64,000 bases of DNA from Plazaster borealis (Eukaryota > Echinodermata > Asteroidea > Forcipulatida > Labidiasteridae). The translations under genes were made by a program, and so were the position numbers. How positions within the stretch are numbered: position 1 is the stretch's first letter; every line of letters starts with the position of its first letter. Shown piece by piece: positions 48,783 to 62,600 of the stretch. The DNA lies in assembly GCA_021014325.1 (NCBI GenBank), contig CM037474.1, forward strand, positions 25,923,488 through 25,987,487, given 5' to 3'. The notes beneath the pieces were generated by a model. The model was given only the letters and a program-made list of their open reading frames with translations, searched no databases and was not told the origin of the DNA.

Positions 48783-50639
48783 GCCTTAGTAAAACAGAAA
48801 TTTTGTTTTAAAACCTTTGTTGTATTTATAAACCTACAGCTGTTCTCTTTATCACCTGCTCTGACTAGTATTAAAAAAATAAGACAATTCTTGTCGTATG
48901 TTACATATCAAAATTACAAACTTGATCACCCAGCCACCACCTTCCTCATGTTCCTTATTCACAGTAATAATAATGAATGCTGACTGCCATTAGTCCAGAA
49001 GGAGCCATACTGTGGTGTCCCCCCCACCCCCTAGCCTGTGGTGTCCCCCAGCCTGTTTTGGTTGCATTGATTTGAATGGGGAGGGGGGGATAAGATGATT
49101 GCCCAATGCATAAGGCATGCCTGGAATTTCATCTTTGAGAGGGCAAGGCTATTTTCATTTTTCGAAGGGCACTTCCACTGGTAAATATTAAAGTTAATGG
49201 GAAACTTTTGAAGGGGCAGCAAGGCCAAGACCAGGGGCAACGGACGCTATGACCTCCGTGTAATTCAGAACTGACAGGTAATCAATATAAAATCAGAATA
49301 AAATACTTAACTAAAGACCTTTCATTAAAATGGACCAAGCATGATTCTGTGTTAGCATGATTTAAAAATCGGAAAATTTCAAGCAATTTTCCAGTGCAGC
49401 TTCTGACCTTTTGAGTTAACTCTCCTACTTTACCAATTACATTTCCCAGTGAGTTGACCAACCATTCAGAACCATTCAACTCAATATTTTGTGTATGGTA
49501 TACTAAACACTAAACTGTCTGTGTAGTGTGTAGATGCATTCAAGGCATGATATCCTATTGCAGGCTGATGTAGTGTGTCTCTCATTTAAAACCACAGTGA
49601 AAGACATTGAATGGTCACACGGTACCAGGGGTGACTATTTACTATGTAGATGCATTCACCACTGCAGGCTTGCATAGTTTGTCTATCAATCAAAACTAGA
49701 GTGGATGATTTGAATGAGCGTGTCTATCCATTCAAACCGAGGACTTTAACAAAAGGGATCTGGGTGTTTGACAGAGCGAGGACGTCCTCGCTTCGTTTTT
49801 GTGTACAAACCCAATGGGGACGTCGCTTAAAAAAATTATGTCCAAATAATGGGAGAACAAAGAGAAGTCCTCGGTAAGCGGGATTTACAAACATGTGTGG
49901 TCAGACAGTAGGAGGGGTGACTGTGTACTGTGTAGATGCATTCACTATTTGATATCATTATTGCAGGCTGGTATAGTTTTTCTGTCATTCCCAGTGGATG
50001 ATGAGGAGGGGGAGGGGTTTTTATACAAAATGTTGTGTAAAATTTCATACTGACCTGATTCAGTGACTTTGACATCCTTGTTAGCCATACTTCATTACAA
50101 AGGTTAATGAAAATACAAAACATGAATACATATCAGTACTTTTTGCCCTTGACACCATCTTGAGTTGTTCAATGACCTGTGGGGCAATTTCATAAAGTCT
50201 TTAAGCAGAATCATTTTCTGCAACAATTCAAACAACTGTGAATGCCCTCACACAAGCTGTCAAATTTTATTGATTGTTTAAGAAATTAAAATTGTGCTCA
50301 CCAGGCCATGCACAATTTTTTTTTTTTTTTAAAGCTCCGGGGCTAGTAGCTGTACATTTGCCTAACCCATTTTGACGACAAAATGAGAATTTTTCTGTGA
50401 TATTTTCATGTACAGCAAATACAGCTTTTTCACTTTCAGGTTGCTTATTGTTTACTAGGCCGCCCAAGTTCCTAAGAATCAAACTTCACAAGCCCACGGC
50501 ACTCTTGAATTGTTCTTGTAGTCATGGGCTAGTGACTAAATTGAGCACTGTCTTGCACAAATTTCTCTGCAAAATGGTTCGCACAAATTGTTTGATTCAC
50601 AAATAGCTTTATGACAATGGGCCCAGAGGCATACAATCT
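48783..50639. other. Spacer downstream of ACY1
   Basis: Non-coding repeat debris, including the dispersed GGCC repeat (about 49060-49250), the second 140-bp cassette and a poly-T run (50312-50331). No gene seen. Confidence 0.55.
49736..49875 (+). mobile_element. 140-bp palindromic cassette, copy 2
   Basis: Same length and ends as 46760-46899, with the same GCGAGGACGTCCTCGC palindrome and flanks (TCTATCCATTCAAA / AAGCGGGATTTACAAACA), but here inserted between unrelated repeats. Confidence 0.75.
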
Positions 50640-53600
50640 TTAAACGCTGTTTGTGTCCTCCTTGTTTTGCTCTACATTGCCAAGGGCCATGATGATCTCT
50701 TCATAGATGCTGATCCCTTTCATGAAGACGTCTTCGTTCAGAAACTCGTTGTGGTCGTGGAGGAGGATCGGCGTGTTGTTCATGGGGGAGAACCCAAGGC
50801 ACTGGTATCCTGCCTTCCGCAGGAACCGACTGTCCGTTGCAGCTGGGAAGATCTCTATCTCCAGGTCAACTCCTCTGGAAAGAAGACAAACGAGATCCGC
50901 AGGTCATGTAATTATTTCATAAACAATATAAATAACAACACAATAAATAAATACATGATTTGGTTTTGCTATGCACCGATATATGATAAGCACTTTATAC
51001 TCAGTGCTTTCCAAGTCCTGTGGAAATGAAACTGCAGGCACTTTGTGTTAAAAAAGGTAGGATTTGAACCCATGACCTTCCAAATTAAAGAGCAGATGTC
51101 TGAACCACTACACCACCGAGCTCGCCCAGGGTGACAAGAGGCCAGTTCAAATCCTATAATTAGCAGAGGGTTATGCAAACAATTCAAAGCACTTGGCAAG
51201 GTGTACACCTCACTTCCTAAGAACAAAGACAAGAAAGACAAGCAAGAGAAGAAATCTGGAGGAAAACTTACACTTTCTTGCAGGCACCTTCAAAGGCCAT
51301 CCACCATGTGCTCTTGTTCCCAATCTCGGTGATATGGACCTCACCTTTCTGTCAAAAATATCAAACATCATAAAGAGAAGGTTTTTAGCACATTATCTAA
51401 ATTTCGAGAAAAACAACTTCACATTGACTGAAATCATTTCCCATTTTGAAGGGGATGGGGCTGAATCATTCTCCTTATACCTCTTAACCATAGAAATAGG
51501 ACATGGAAAATGCTGAGCTCAATATTGTCGTCTGAGTCTGCTGTGCACGCCTTATACGTCATCTGTGGACACAGAGTATCAACACCATGTGACATGCCTG
51601 AATGGCTAAATTATCCAGATCAACCAATGGGAGCAATGAAATTTGCCAAAAAGCCAAAACGGCTGCGGGCACGAATTGCCTCAAAATAGATCCGCATAGG
51701 TTACTACACGCATGCCATTGCCACTGCATTCATTTGCTCCTAACCTATTACCTTTATCTCTTAACTTTAGAATACATTCACTCACACAAAATTACCTCAA
51801 ATTAGAAATTAGAAATTAGAGGCATGGTGAGGAGGCCGACCCTCTTATTAAAAAGGAAGAGCATTCACCTAGATTCTACTCGCAAAATCCACACGACGAC
51901 GTCCGAAAATAATTTATCTCCTGCACTTGAATTAAAATTAATCCTCCATTCAATAGCACACAATACAAATAGCACAACCCAGTCACTTATGTGAAGGGTA
52001 TAAGGTCATGTGTCCGAGTGGTTAAGAGCATCGAATTCAAGTTCCGATGGTTAAGTCATCGAGGTGTGGGTTTGAATCCTGGTCATGACACTTGTATCCT
52101 TGAGCAAGATACTTTACTATAACTGCTTCTCTTCACCCAGGGGTATAAATGGGTTCCTGTGAGGGTAGAGGTTGATATTGTGTTTGAAAAAGCCTTCGGA
52201 GCGCCACGGCAGCTCGGGGCTGTATACTCCCCAGGGAGCTGAGAAAGATTAAAGGAATGTTATCGGCCCAATGAACAGGGCACTAATGTAAAGCGCATTG
52301 AGGCGTTATTGTGAAATGTGCTATATATAAGAACTAGTTATTATTATTATTATTACTAGCGGGAAACCCGCGCTACGCACGGGTCCCGCTAGAGTTCCGC
52401 GCTGTTCCGATTTCACAAAGCACTAAGATTGATCTTAACTTTGTATCAATCTTAATTGCTGAGCAAAGTGTCATGTCACAATACAAATTACCCTGTCCCT
52501 GTTTGTACCCCGTTTCGTTTATTTTTTTCCCGTTCAGTTTATTGTTTTCCTGTCCTGTATCATTTATTAGTCCCTTTTCTTTCATCCTTTCCCATATTAT
52601 TTCCCCAGCCCCGTTAATTTTTTCCGCCCTGTTCATTATTTTCTCGTCCCGTTTTTTCCCGTTTTGTATTATTTGTCAGTCGAATTAATTTTGTTCTCGT
52701 CCTGTTCATTATCCCCCGTTTGCGCACTTGTACGCGTTTTTGCAAATGATGTTCTTTGTGTCGTGCAAACGGGTCCCGCTAGACAGGTAAACTGGGCAGT
52801 TAGCACACCTGAATACCTGCTACGCATAACAATGTCCACTGTTGATGATCTGATCATAATGCAAGGGGTTAATGCGTTACACAATGACCACGTGACGACA
52901 GTAAAGTTGCGATGACATCATCAGATCACATCAAGACATCAGTGTTAGTGTTAGTTTTACTGTCAACTGTCCCTTTTATAAAATAAAATAAAATATTCAG
53001 GAAACACCCATCAAATTGCTTTATGGGAAATCGTTAATGTTTCGCCAATGAAAGTAACTGCGGAAGTGTCATTATATCGTTAATGTTGAAACTTAAAGAA
53101 TAAGCCAATAAGCCAAAGACTTTAAGAAATTTAAAACCCATCTGATATTAAACGTGCTAGCGTAATAATAAAAAAAAAACAGTTTGAAATTTAAATATTG
53201 TGTTTGTGTTTTATCTCCTTAACACGTGTTAGTGCAACTTTTTAAAGATGTTTATTATTCAGTTTGTCATATTATTTGCTTCCTGGTATTTCTAAGGCGT
53301 GTTTTATTCAATTTGACATAATTTGCTTCCTGAGATTTCCGAATTACAAAGAAAATCGTGTGTAGGGGGAGGGGGGATAACAAAAGAGGTGTAGATGCCG
53401 CGAGGTTTAAAATAAAAATTAATGTCCCCACCATGCGTAAACCTTTTAAGGCGTGTTTTATTCATTTTGTTATATTTTGCTTGAGGATGGATGCATGTCC
53501 TGAACAAATGGAGCTGCGTAAACAATAGAAAGGTGCCGTTCCCCCGTCCCCCCTGCCCCTTCCTCTCCCCGTCCCACATGCTCTAACCCGCGCCTCCATG

Positions 53601-56600
53601 CCTGCCTCCGTTCCCCGCCCCTTCCTCTCCCATCCCACGTGCTCTAACCCGCGCCTCCGTGCCTGCCTCCGTTCCCCGCCCCTTCCTCTCCCCGTCCCAC
53701 GTGCTCTATACCCGCGCCTCCGTGCCTGCCTCCGATCCCCGTGATCCCGTGCATTGGCCATTGTTCTTTTTGCTTCCACTGAACGCGCCCACGGCCCATA
53801 GCAACAGTTCTTTGCTTGCACTGTATGCGCGCGCGGCCCATAGCAACAGTGACAACGGCGTGCAAAAACCCATACATTTTTGCTCATAAATCTGTCAATT
53901 CTTAACGAATTTTGTTCAAAAATAGATGAGTGTCAAGACGAAGTCAACTCCTTTCTTTCGTGTAAATTTGGCGAGGTGTGATGCGGTATCCAGGGAAGAG
54001 ATCCAATAACATACACACACACACACACACGTTTGTTAATCCCGCTTACCGAGGACTTCTCTTTGTTCTCCCATTGTTTGGACATAATTTTTTTTAGCGA
54101 CGTCCCCATTGGTTTTGTACACGAAAACGAAGCGAGGACGTCCTCGCTCTGTCAAACACCCGGATCCCTTTTGTTAAAGTCCTCGGTTTGAATGGATAGA
54201 CACGCTCACACACACACGTCCTTACAAATCCGGTTTGTGGGGTACTGCTATTGTTGTTCTATTATTCCCTTTTCTAAAGAATCCCCTTGTGGGGCCCAAT
54301 TGTTCCATTGTTATTACCTTGTGGGGTCCATTGTTCCATTGTTACAAGTACCCCGTAAGTCGGCATGTGTAAGAACACACACACACGTGTGTAAACACCG
54401 GCAATCGTGGACCCTCATTTGTTCAACTCTTTGTGTTAGCAACCGTGGACCACAATGATTTCCTTTGTGATAGCAACCGTGGACCTATTATCCCTTTTGT
54501 TACAGGTCCACGGTTTGAATGTGGATACCTACCCACACCCTCACAGATGGTGACTTGTAGGGTCCTGCTATTGTTGCTCTATTATTCCCTTTTCTGTTGA
54601 ATTCCCCTGTGGGGTACAAGTTTAACAAAGAATCCCTACGGGGTCCATTGTTCTGTTGTGTTTTGGACCACACAAGGATTGGTGGGTATGTCCACACACA
54701 CACACAGACACGATTCGGCTATTTATAAAGAGATTATTAAGGTCAACACAAGACTGGCTACATACATACACATTTACAATTACTCCCGATTCAACTACAT
54801 AGTACATGTAGCCCTAAAAATTACAATATATCTCTGATAAAAAGATGATTTTAACACAAAACAATACTCACAGAGAGCTCTGCGCTCGAATTCACAAAGC
54901 TTTACGATTCATCTTTTAGATGAGTTGTCATAATTGCATAGTTGTTTATATTGTGACATCACACTTTGCTTAGCAACTGAGATTGATAATGCACTTTAAG
55001 ATCAATCGAGCCCTGGGACATTATCCCTCCCAAGTATTTGGAGCATGACCAGAGCCATGCTCCCTACAAAATAAAGAGAAATACCTACAGAAAAACAAAA
55101 TGAGCTCCCTCTTGATCAAAGCTATCAAATGGAAAAGAGAGCGAGTCCAAATGTTGCGGACACAAACTTAACTTTTTGTTGTTACTATGCTTGAACACTG
55201 AGGGCGCACTTGGGTTCCCTACATTAAATTCAAATTTGTTAATCTGAAAACTTAAATTGTATAAGCCTGATAGCACTACCTGAATGAATTGTCATCAGGA
55301 ATACTTCTGTCTGAAATACTGCAGGCCTGGAATAGACTGTGCAAGTCTCTCACGTATTCAAGTGCGCATGTGCTACCTACAACACTAACTAACCACTAGT
55401 TAAAGGGTGTGTACAACATTGGTAATTGCCAAAGATCTGTATCCGAACTTGATGTGACCCAACATATACATGAAATAACAAACCTGTGAAAGTTTAAGCT
55501 AAATCGGTCTTCGGAGTCATGAAAAAACAGTGAAAAAACCCCTTATGTGTTTTAACTTTTTTTCAAACATTGGAATTTATCCTGCAGGATAATTACTATT
55601 ATTTTACTCATTTCGTAAAAACTATGGCATTTCAAGCAAAACTATTTCAAGGGAAGTTTTATACCATGTGAGTTATGTGCAAATCTGTGAGCATTTATAT
55701 TTTCATTCTTACCAATGTTGTACACACCCTTTAAAGGGATTGTATACGTTTGGTAATAGGAACCCACTGTTTGTTTCAATCCTATATAGTTGTATACCAT
55801 AAAAGTAACCTGTGAAATTTTCATTTAAAAAGGTGGTAGCGTTTTTGAGATATTGCTGAAAATCTGGAACGGTTATGTCCAAGCAGGAAGAATAATCTGC
55901 ATTGGAATACACACTCTGAGAAGCATTACGGCCGTAACGCTTCTCAGATTCAAATTTGTTGGGATAAAAAGTGATACATTTTTCCATAACTGCAGTACTT
56001 TGAAGTGAAAAGATTCTCAAAATTAATTATACTATCCAAAGCTGCTGTACTTCTAACCAAGTAAGTTTTTATTGCCATTAATTTTCAGAGTCATTACCAA
56101 ACGTGTACGACACCTTTAAAGGCAGGGTATACTTTTGGTAGTTGTCAAAGACCAGTAACCTCACTTGGTGTATCTCAACATATGCATAAAATAACAAACC
56201 TGTGAAAATTTGGACTCAATTGGTTATCGAAGTTGCAAGAAAATAATGAAAGAATAAAACACCCTTGTTGCATAGAACTGTGTGCTTTCAGATGCCTGAG
56301 ACAGGCGTGATATTTGGCACTTGAAAAAAAGTAGGAACATTTTGTCACGTACAGGAGCTTACCTACATGGACACATGGTGTAGGCTTTAATAGACCTTTC
56401 AGACTATTTAATTAAAATTTTCCTAATTTTTCCCAAGGGCAAAAAAAAAAATCGCAAATCAGACGAAAGTAGGAAGAATATCATGCCTGCTGAGAAAGGC
56501 TTCATGCCTGAAGCCTTTTTTGAGGGGTGAAAAATCAACTCTTTCTCTGAAACTATTACTTCAAAGGGTGTCGTTTCTAACAATGTTTTATAATATCAAC

Positions 56601-59600
56601 AGCTCTCCAGTGCTCTTACCGAGTAAGTTTTTATGGTCATTAACTTGTGAAGTAATTACCAAAAGTACACCCTGCCTTTAAGTAAATAAAATATTATTTA
56701 CCTGAACAAACTTGTAGGTAACGCCTTCCCCAGCCTCAGTTATCCAGTGATCAATCTTTTCTTCCAGATCCTTCAACAGTGCAATAAAAAAAAACTGCAT
56801 GTAGTGACAATTGTTTTTCTTGTTTACTTCCTACTGGGTCTAAATCGTCATCATCTCAGTGCAAAAACATTGTATCTCCTAAAATACCACTACGATGCGC
56901 ACAAGTTTGAAATTGTCAAAATATTGTATCTCGCTTATAATTGCCCGGATGTACACACAGAACAAGTACGCGACAAGGTTTTTGTACGGAGCATTTTCAT
57001 GCGAGATACGTTTTTTCAAAATTGAGATACAATGTTTTTGCACTGTCGCATTGATAGGAAGTTCTGACCCAATGGAAATGGAATTATTACTTATTCACCC
57101 CTTGCGCTGACGTCACACGTGGCTACTGTCTGCCCATGATGTGCCGTTTTGGGAGTCAAAATGTATGTGAAGATATGGTGCACGTCGCCTAAAATGCGCA
57201 CTACACAGTAACACACAGGGAATTCGACTCCCAAAATAGCGCAGCCAAGATTTATGGTGAGCTGATGTCAGGTGAATTGGGTCAAGAGCAGCTCCTTTAA
57301 CAGGGGTCACAATCACAGATGTGGTAGTAAATCCTCCAGTTCGCTTTGAGATTAAAAATCCTTTTCCCATTATGTTGATTTTCAGTCAAAACTCAACTTT
57401 TTTTTAATTTGCCTTGTCAATGAAACACAGTTTGGAGAACCATTTAAAGAAGTTTTCTCATTGACATTTACAATTTTTTAAGGTCTAACATTGTTTTACT
57501 GTCCTGTTTCTGAAGCACAATCAGTTTGTTGAAAAGCTGTCATGTAACAACCAATCAACAACCCATGCCGGTCGAACAGACAGCATTCTGGAAACAGATG
57601 AAAGGCCTCATGACAATGGAGTATAATCTGTCTTTACAAAATCTTGGCTGGTATGTGAAAGGAACAGGTCTTCGATAAAGGCATAAGGCCCCCCAAGTGC
57701 TTTTTGACCGGGCCACCGAACCATGACCACAGGGACCTTGGTCATGCCCAATCTGCTACAGTGTCTCACCGCTACAAGTGGCCTGCTGACATGACCACCG
57801 CCAAACACGCACAGCAACTCGAATGCCTGTTTATAAGACCACCGCTGTGTGTTGCGTAAGAGTTATTGCAGCCTCCGAAACGAACTGGTTAACTAAGGTA
57901 AATCCATCTTTACCCAGAGATTAGTCTCTTCTACTACCCCATGCATCTGCTGCCACCTAGAGTCTTCAAATCTCAAATTACAGTCATCAGATGTTATCAG
58001 GAATCATTCACTCGATAACCTACCTTCATGTCGGTGTTTGGTGAGACGCGGATGTCAGCCGTCATTGAGAACTCACTTGGCACCATGTTTTGCGCAATCC
58101 CTCCCTGCATAAAGCAGAATAGCACAGTGACTCAAAATGTAAAGAGTGCCAGCAACTCTCACAACTACACATTTAATACAAGTGGCTCTAATCGCCTCCA
58201 AGAAACTGCAGTTATATTAAGACAAGTACCTTTGATACATGTTTATGGATGTACAATATAAACACAAAGTGCAAAATTGCGGCTTGGGTGAAAAGAGGCA
58301 TTGAAAGAACGGAGGACAGACCACTGTATAACTGTGGCAAGCCTTGAACTTTGCTCTTGAAGGAGCACTGCAGTTTTCTTAAGGTGCACTTCTACAAGAA
58401 AATGTAAATTTTTACTGAAACTTTGCAAAGAGCACCACAACAAAAGCATAGGCACCACAGCAATCGCTGTGGGTTGGTGGTATGGGTGCTATGAGTTAAT
58501 TAATTTATTTATTTATTTATTAATTTATTATATATAGGCCCTTTATATATAATTTTAAAAAAATGGGGGGATGTATATATTCATATCTATAACTAGGCCT
58601 GGAGTTACAAGGAGGCCAAAGAGGCCATGGCCTCTGCTGCCCTGGCCTTAGCCTTCAACTGCCCTTTCAAAATAGTCCCATAGACTATTTGTAATTTTAT
58701 TTATACAAAAAACTGTTGTCAGTCCAGGCTCAGTTTGAATACATTGATTTGAATGGAAAAAGGGAAAGATGGCTGAACATTTCAAAGGGCTGGTGTTCTA
58801 TTGAGGAAGAGGAAGAGATATTGGTAGAGAAGGGAAAGATGACTGAACATTTCAAAGGGCTGGTGTTCTTATTGAGGAAGAGGAAGGGATATTGGTAGAG
58901 AAGGGAAAGATGGTTGAACATTTCAAAGGGCTGGTGTTCTATTGAGGAAGAGGAAGGGATATTCATAGAGAAGGGAAAGATGGCTAAACATTTCAAAGGG
59001 CTGGTGTTCTATTGAGGATGAGGAAGGGATATTGGTAGAGAAGGGAAAGATGGCTAAACATTTCAAAGGGCTGATGGCTGAACATTTCAAAGGGCTGGTG
59101 TTTTATTGAGGAAGAGGAAGGGATATTGGTAGAGAAGGGAAAGATGGCTAAACATTTCAAAGGGCTGGTGTTCTTATTGAGGAAGAGGAAGGGATATTGG
59201 TAGAGAAGGGAAAGATGGTTGAACATTTCAAAGGGCTGGTGTTCTATTGAGGAAGAGGAAGGGATATTGGTAGAGAAGGGAAAGATGGCTGAACATTTCA
59301 AAGGGCTAGTGTTCTTATTGAGGAAGAGGAAGGGATATTGGTAGAGAAGGGAAAGATGACTGAACATTTCAAAGGGCTGGTGTTCTATTGAGGAAGAGGA
59401 AGGGATATTCATAGAGAAGGGAAAGATGGCTGAACATTTCAAAGGGCTGGTGTTCTATTGAGGAAGAGGAAGGGATATTGGTAGAGAAGGGAAAGATGGT
59501 TGAACATTTCAAAGGGCTGGTGTTCTATTGAGGAAGAGGAAGGGATATTGGTAGAGAAGGGAAAGATGACTGAACATTTCAAAGGGCTGGTGTTCTATTG

Positions 59601-62600
59601 AGGAAGAGGAAGGGATATTGGTAGAGAAGGGAAAGATGGTTGAACATTTCAAAGGGCTGGTGTTCTATTGAGGAAGAGGAAGGGATATTGGTAGAGAAGG
59701 GAAAGATGGCTAAACATTTCAAAGGGCTGGTGTTCTTATTGAGGAAGAGGAAGGGATATTGGTAGAGAAGGGAAAGATGGCTAAACATTTCAAAGGGCTG
59801 GTGTTCTATTGAGGAAGAGGAAGGGATATTGGTAGAGAAGGGAAAGATGGCTGAACATTTCAAAGGGCTGGTGTTCTTATTGAGGAAGAGGAAGGGATAT
59901 TGGTAGAGAAGGGAAAGATGGCTGAACATTTCAAAGGGCTGGTGTTCTTATTGAGGAAGAGGAAGGGATATTGGTAGAGAAGGGAAAGATGACTGAACAT
60001 TTCAAAGGGCTGGTGTTCTATTGAGGAAGAGGAAGGGATATTGGTAGAGAAGGGAAAGATGGTTGAACATTTCAAAGGGCTGGTGTTCTATTGAGGAAGA
60101 GGAAGGGATATTGGTAGAGAAGGGAAAGATGGTTGAACATTTTAAAGGGCTGGTGTTCTATTGAGGAAGAGGAAGGGATATTGGTAGAGAAGGGAAAGAT
60201 GGCTGAACATTTCAAAGGGCTGGTGTTCTATTGAGGAAGAGGAAGGGATATTGGTAGAGAAGGGAAAGATGGCTGAACATTTCAAAGGGCTGGTGTTCTA
60301 TTGAGGAAGAGGAAGGGATATTGGTAGAGAAGGGAAAGATGGTTGAACATTTTAAAGGGCTGGTGTTCTATTGAGGAAGAGGAAGGGATATTGGTAGAGA
60401 AGGGAAAGATGGCTGAACATTTCAAAGGGCTGGTGTTCTATTGAGGAAGAGGAAGGGATATTGGTAGAGAAGGGAAAGATGGTTGAACATTTCAAAGGGC
60501 TGGTGTTCTATTGAGGAAGAGGAAGGGATATTGGTAGAGAAGGGAAAGATGGTTGAACATTTTAAAGGGCTGGTGTTCTATTGAGGAAGAGGAAGGGATA
60601 TTGGTAGAGAAGGGAAAGATGGCTGAACATTTCAAAGGGCTGGTGTTCTATTGAGGAAGAGGAAGGGATATTGGTAGAGAAGGGAAAGATGACTGAACAT
60701 TTCAAAGGGCTGGTGTTCTATTGAGGAAGAGGAAGGGATATTGGTAGAGAAGGGAAAGATGGCTAAACATTTCAAAGGGCTGGTGTTCTATTGAGGAAGA
60801 GGAAGGGATATGTTAGGGAATGTGGAGCGGAGAGGGAAAGTGGAGTGCTAGTTTGTACCTGTATCATGGTGATGTTTGTTGTAGTCACATCACCCAGGGT
60901 GGCGCATCCAACCAACCTTCATAAACAACAAACAACACACAATCAAAGCCTTGGAATAAGGATTTAGCCAGTATGTGAAAAAACAATGACTATAATGCAC
61001 AGTTAATAAAGGGGGGAAACCACCAATTCGGACTAGCAGCTACGGCTGGGGCTTTAAGGCACTTTAACATTGTCTGGTACAATGACTTGCTCAGTTACAC
61101 GGTAACACTTAAACTTGAATTCCTCAGACTATAGAGAGAATTGCTATGTCAGATGGTTCAGGGCAAGCTTTTGTATAGCAACCTCCAGATGAGCAAACCC
61201 TGGTACCATCAGAATTGTGTATGAGTGTTCACATTCTCTTACGCAACTGCGCAAAAACTTGCCCCGAACTGAGACATAACAACCGTCTCTATAGTCTGAG
61301 GAATTCAAATTTAAGCTGTAAATTGCGACTTAGCAAGTCATTGTACCAGACATTATTCAATATCAACTCACAAATGGCTGATTGCCTCATGTGATGACAT
61401 TGTCCTCAAGTCAAAACATGGTGTCAGAAAGACACTGCGTAATCCTAGTACAAAATACCGCATAAATTGTAGAAAAATCTACAAGACCGAAGGGCTTGTA
61501 GCTCAAAATGTTTACTGGACCAGAAAGTTTTGTACAAGACCAGAATCAAAATGAGAAAAAACTTCCTGAGTTCTGACAACATGCATTTGACTGATTTTAT
61601 TTGAACAATTAAGCACTGCGACATGTAAGAGAAGATTTATCTCATCTGTCTCTTGGGGTATTAAGTATACTTCATTACTCAATGTAATTAAAAAGATATT
61701 TATCAGACTCAAAGTCAACATTTGAACAAATTTGTTTCTTTTCAAGATATTACACAGTGTGGTACATGTATTGTTATCCAATTGAAAAACACAAGACCGC
61801 CGGACTTGTCCAGTCATACGTTTACTGACCGGACACTAAAACCACTGGCCTGGGGCCTGCGTTCCAGTGTAAAATTCAAGCACTGGAATGTAATAAAGAA
61901 ACTTACTTTGCATTTTCCTCGCTTCTGTACGTCAGGAGAGAGTTCATAACTTTTTGCTATAAAGAATTTGAAAAATGATAATTAACAATCGGTCACAAGC
62001 AAAACCTTATGTGACTACCCACCAAAATGAGGTTTTAAAGGCATCGTACACGTTTGGAAATTGTCAAAGACCAGTGTTCTCACTTGATGTATCCCAACAT
62101 ATGCATAAAATAACAAGCCTGTGAAAATTTGGGCTCAATTGGTCATCGAAGTTGCAAGAAAATGATGAAAGAAAAAACACCCTTGTTGTACAAATTTGTG
62201 TGCTTTCAGATAGAATAATAAAAACTTCTTGCAAGAAGTTTTTATTATTTTTATTGAGAAATTACCTCTTTCTCAAAAACTACGTTACTTCAGAGGGAGT
62301 CGTTTCTCACAATGTTTTATACTATCAACAGCTCTCTGTTGCTCGTTACCAAGTCAGTTTTTATGCTAATATATATTTTGAGTAATTACCAAACGTGTAC
62401 GATGCCTTTAAACAAGTTTTTAGAATTTAACAGTGGATTTATATGAAGTCGTGTTTGAATCAGTGACTTTGGCTACGGCTATGGCCATTGGCAGCAGCGA
62501 CAACATTCAAGATTAGGACTTTTCAGCAATCTGGCCAGAGCCTCTGCCGAAAATGTTCATTCAGACCTGGCCATAAATGTATTTGTACACAGCCACAATC

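Larger units (their letters stand above)
52363..54215 (+). mobile_element. Helitron-like non-autonomous element, copy 2
   Basis: Begins CTAGCGGGAAACCCGCGC followed by CACGGGTCCCGCTAG: a GC-rich hairpin with a CTAG terminus next to T, as at Helitron or Helentron 3' ends (on the minus strand it ends CCCGCTAG before TAAT). Relative to copy 1 it has about 0.6 kb extra at 53290-53900, containing a GC-rich minisatellite. No Rep/helicase frame is present, so the class assignment is from the termini only. Confidence 0.65.

Noticed and set aside
50667..51029. Plus-strand frame over the last ACY1 exon
   Set aside because: The minus strand encodes the clear ACY1 C-terminus; the plus frame is its shadow.
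53462..53887. Arg/Gly-rich minus-strand frame of about 140 codons
   Set aside because: It is produced by the GC-rich 62-bp minisatellite and has no recognisable domain.
57608..57817. Possible extra ACY1 exon (VVMVRWPGQKALGGPYAF)
   Set aside because: The exons on either side join in phase without it, and it has no ACY1 similarity.
58730..60075. Minus-strand open frames with SPLKCSAIFPFS-type repeats
   Set aside because: They are translations of the 70-bp minisatellite, broken by unit-length changes, and lie in an ACY1 intron.
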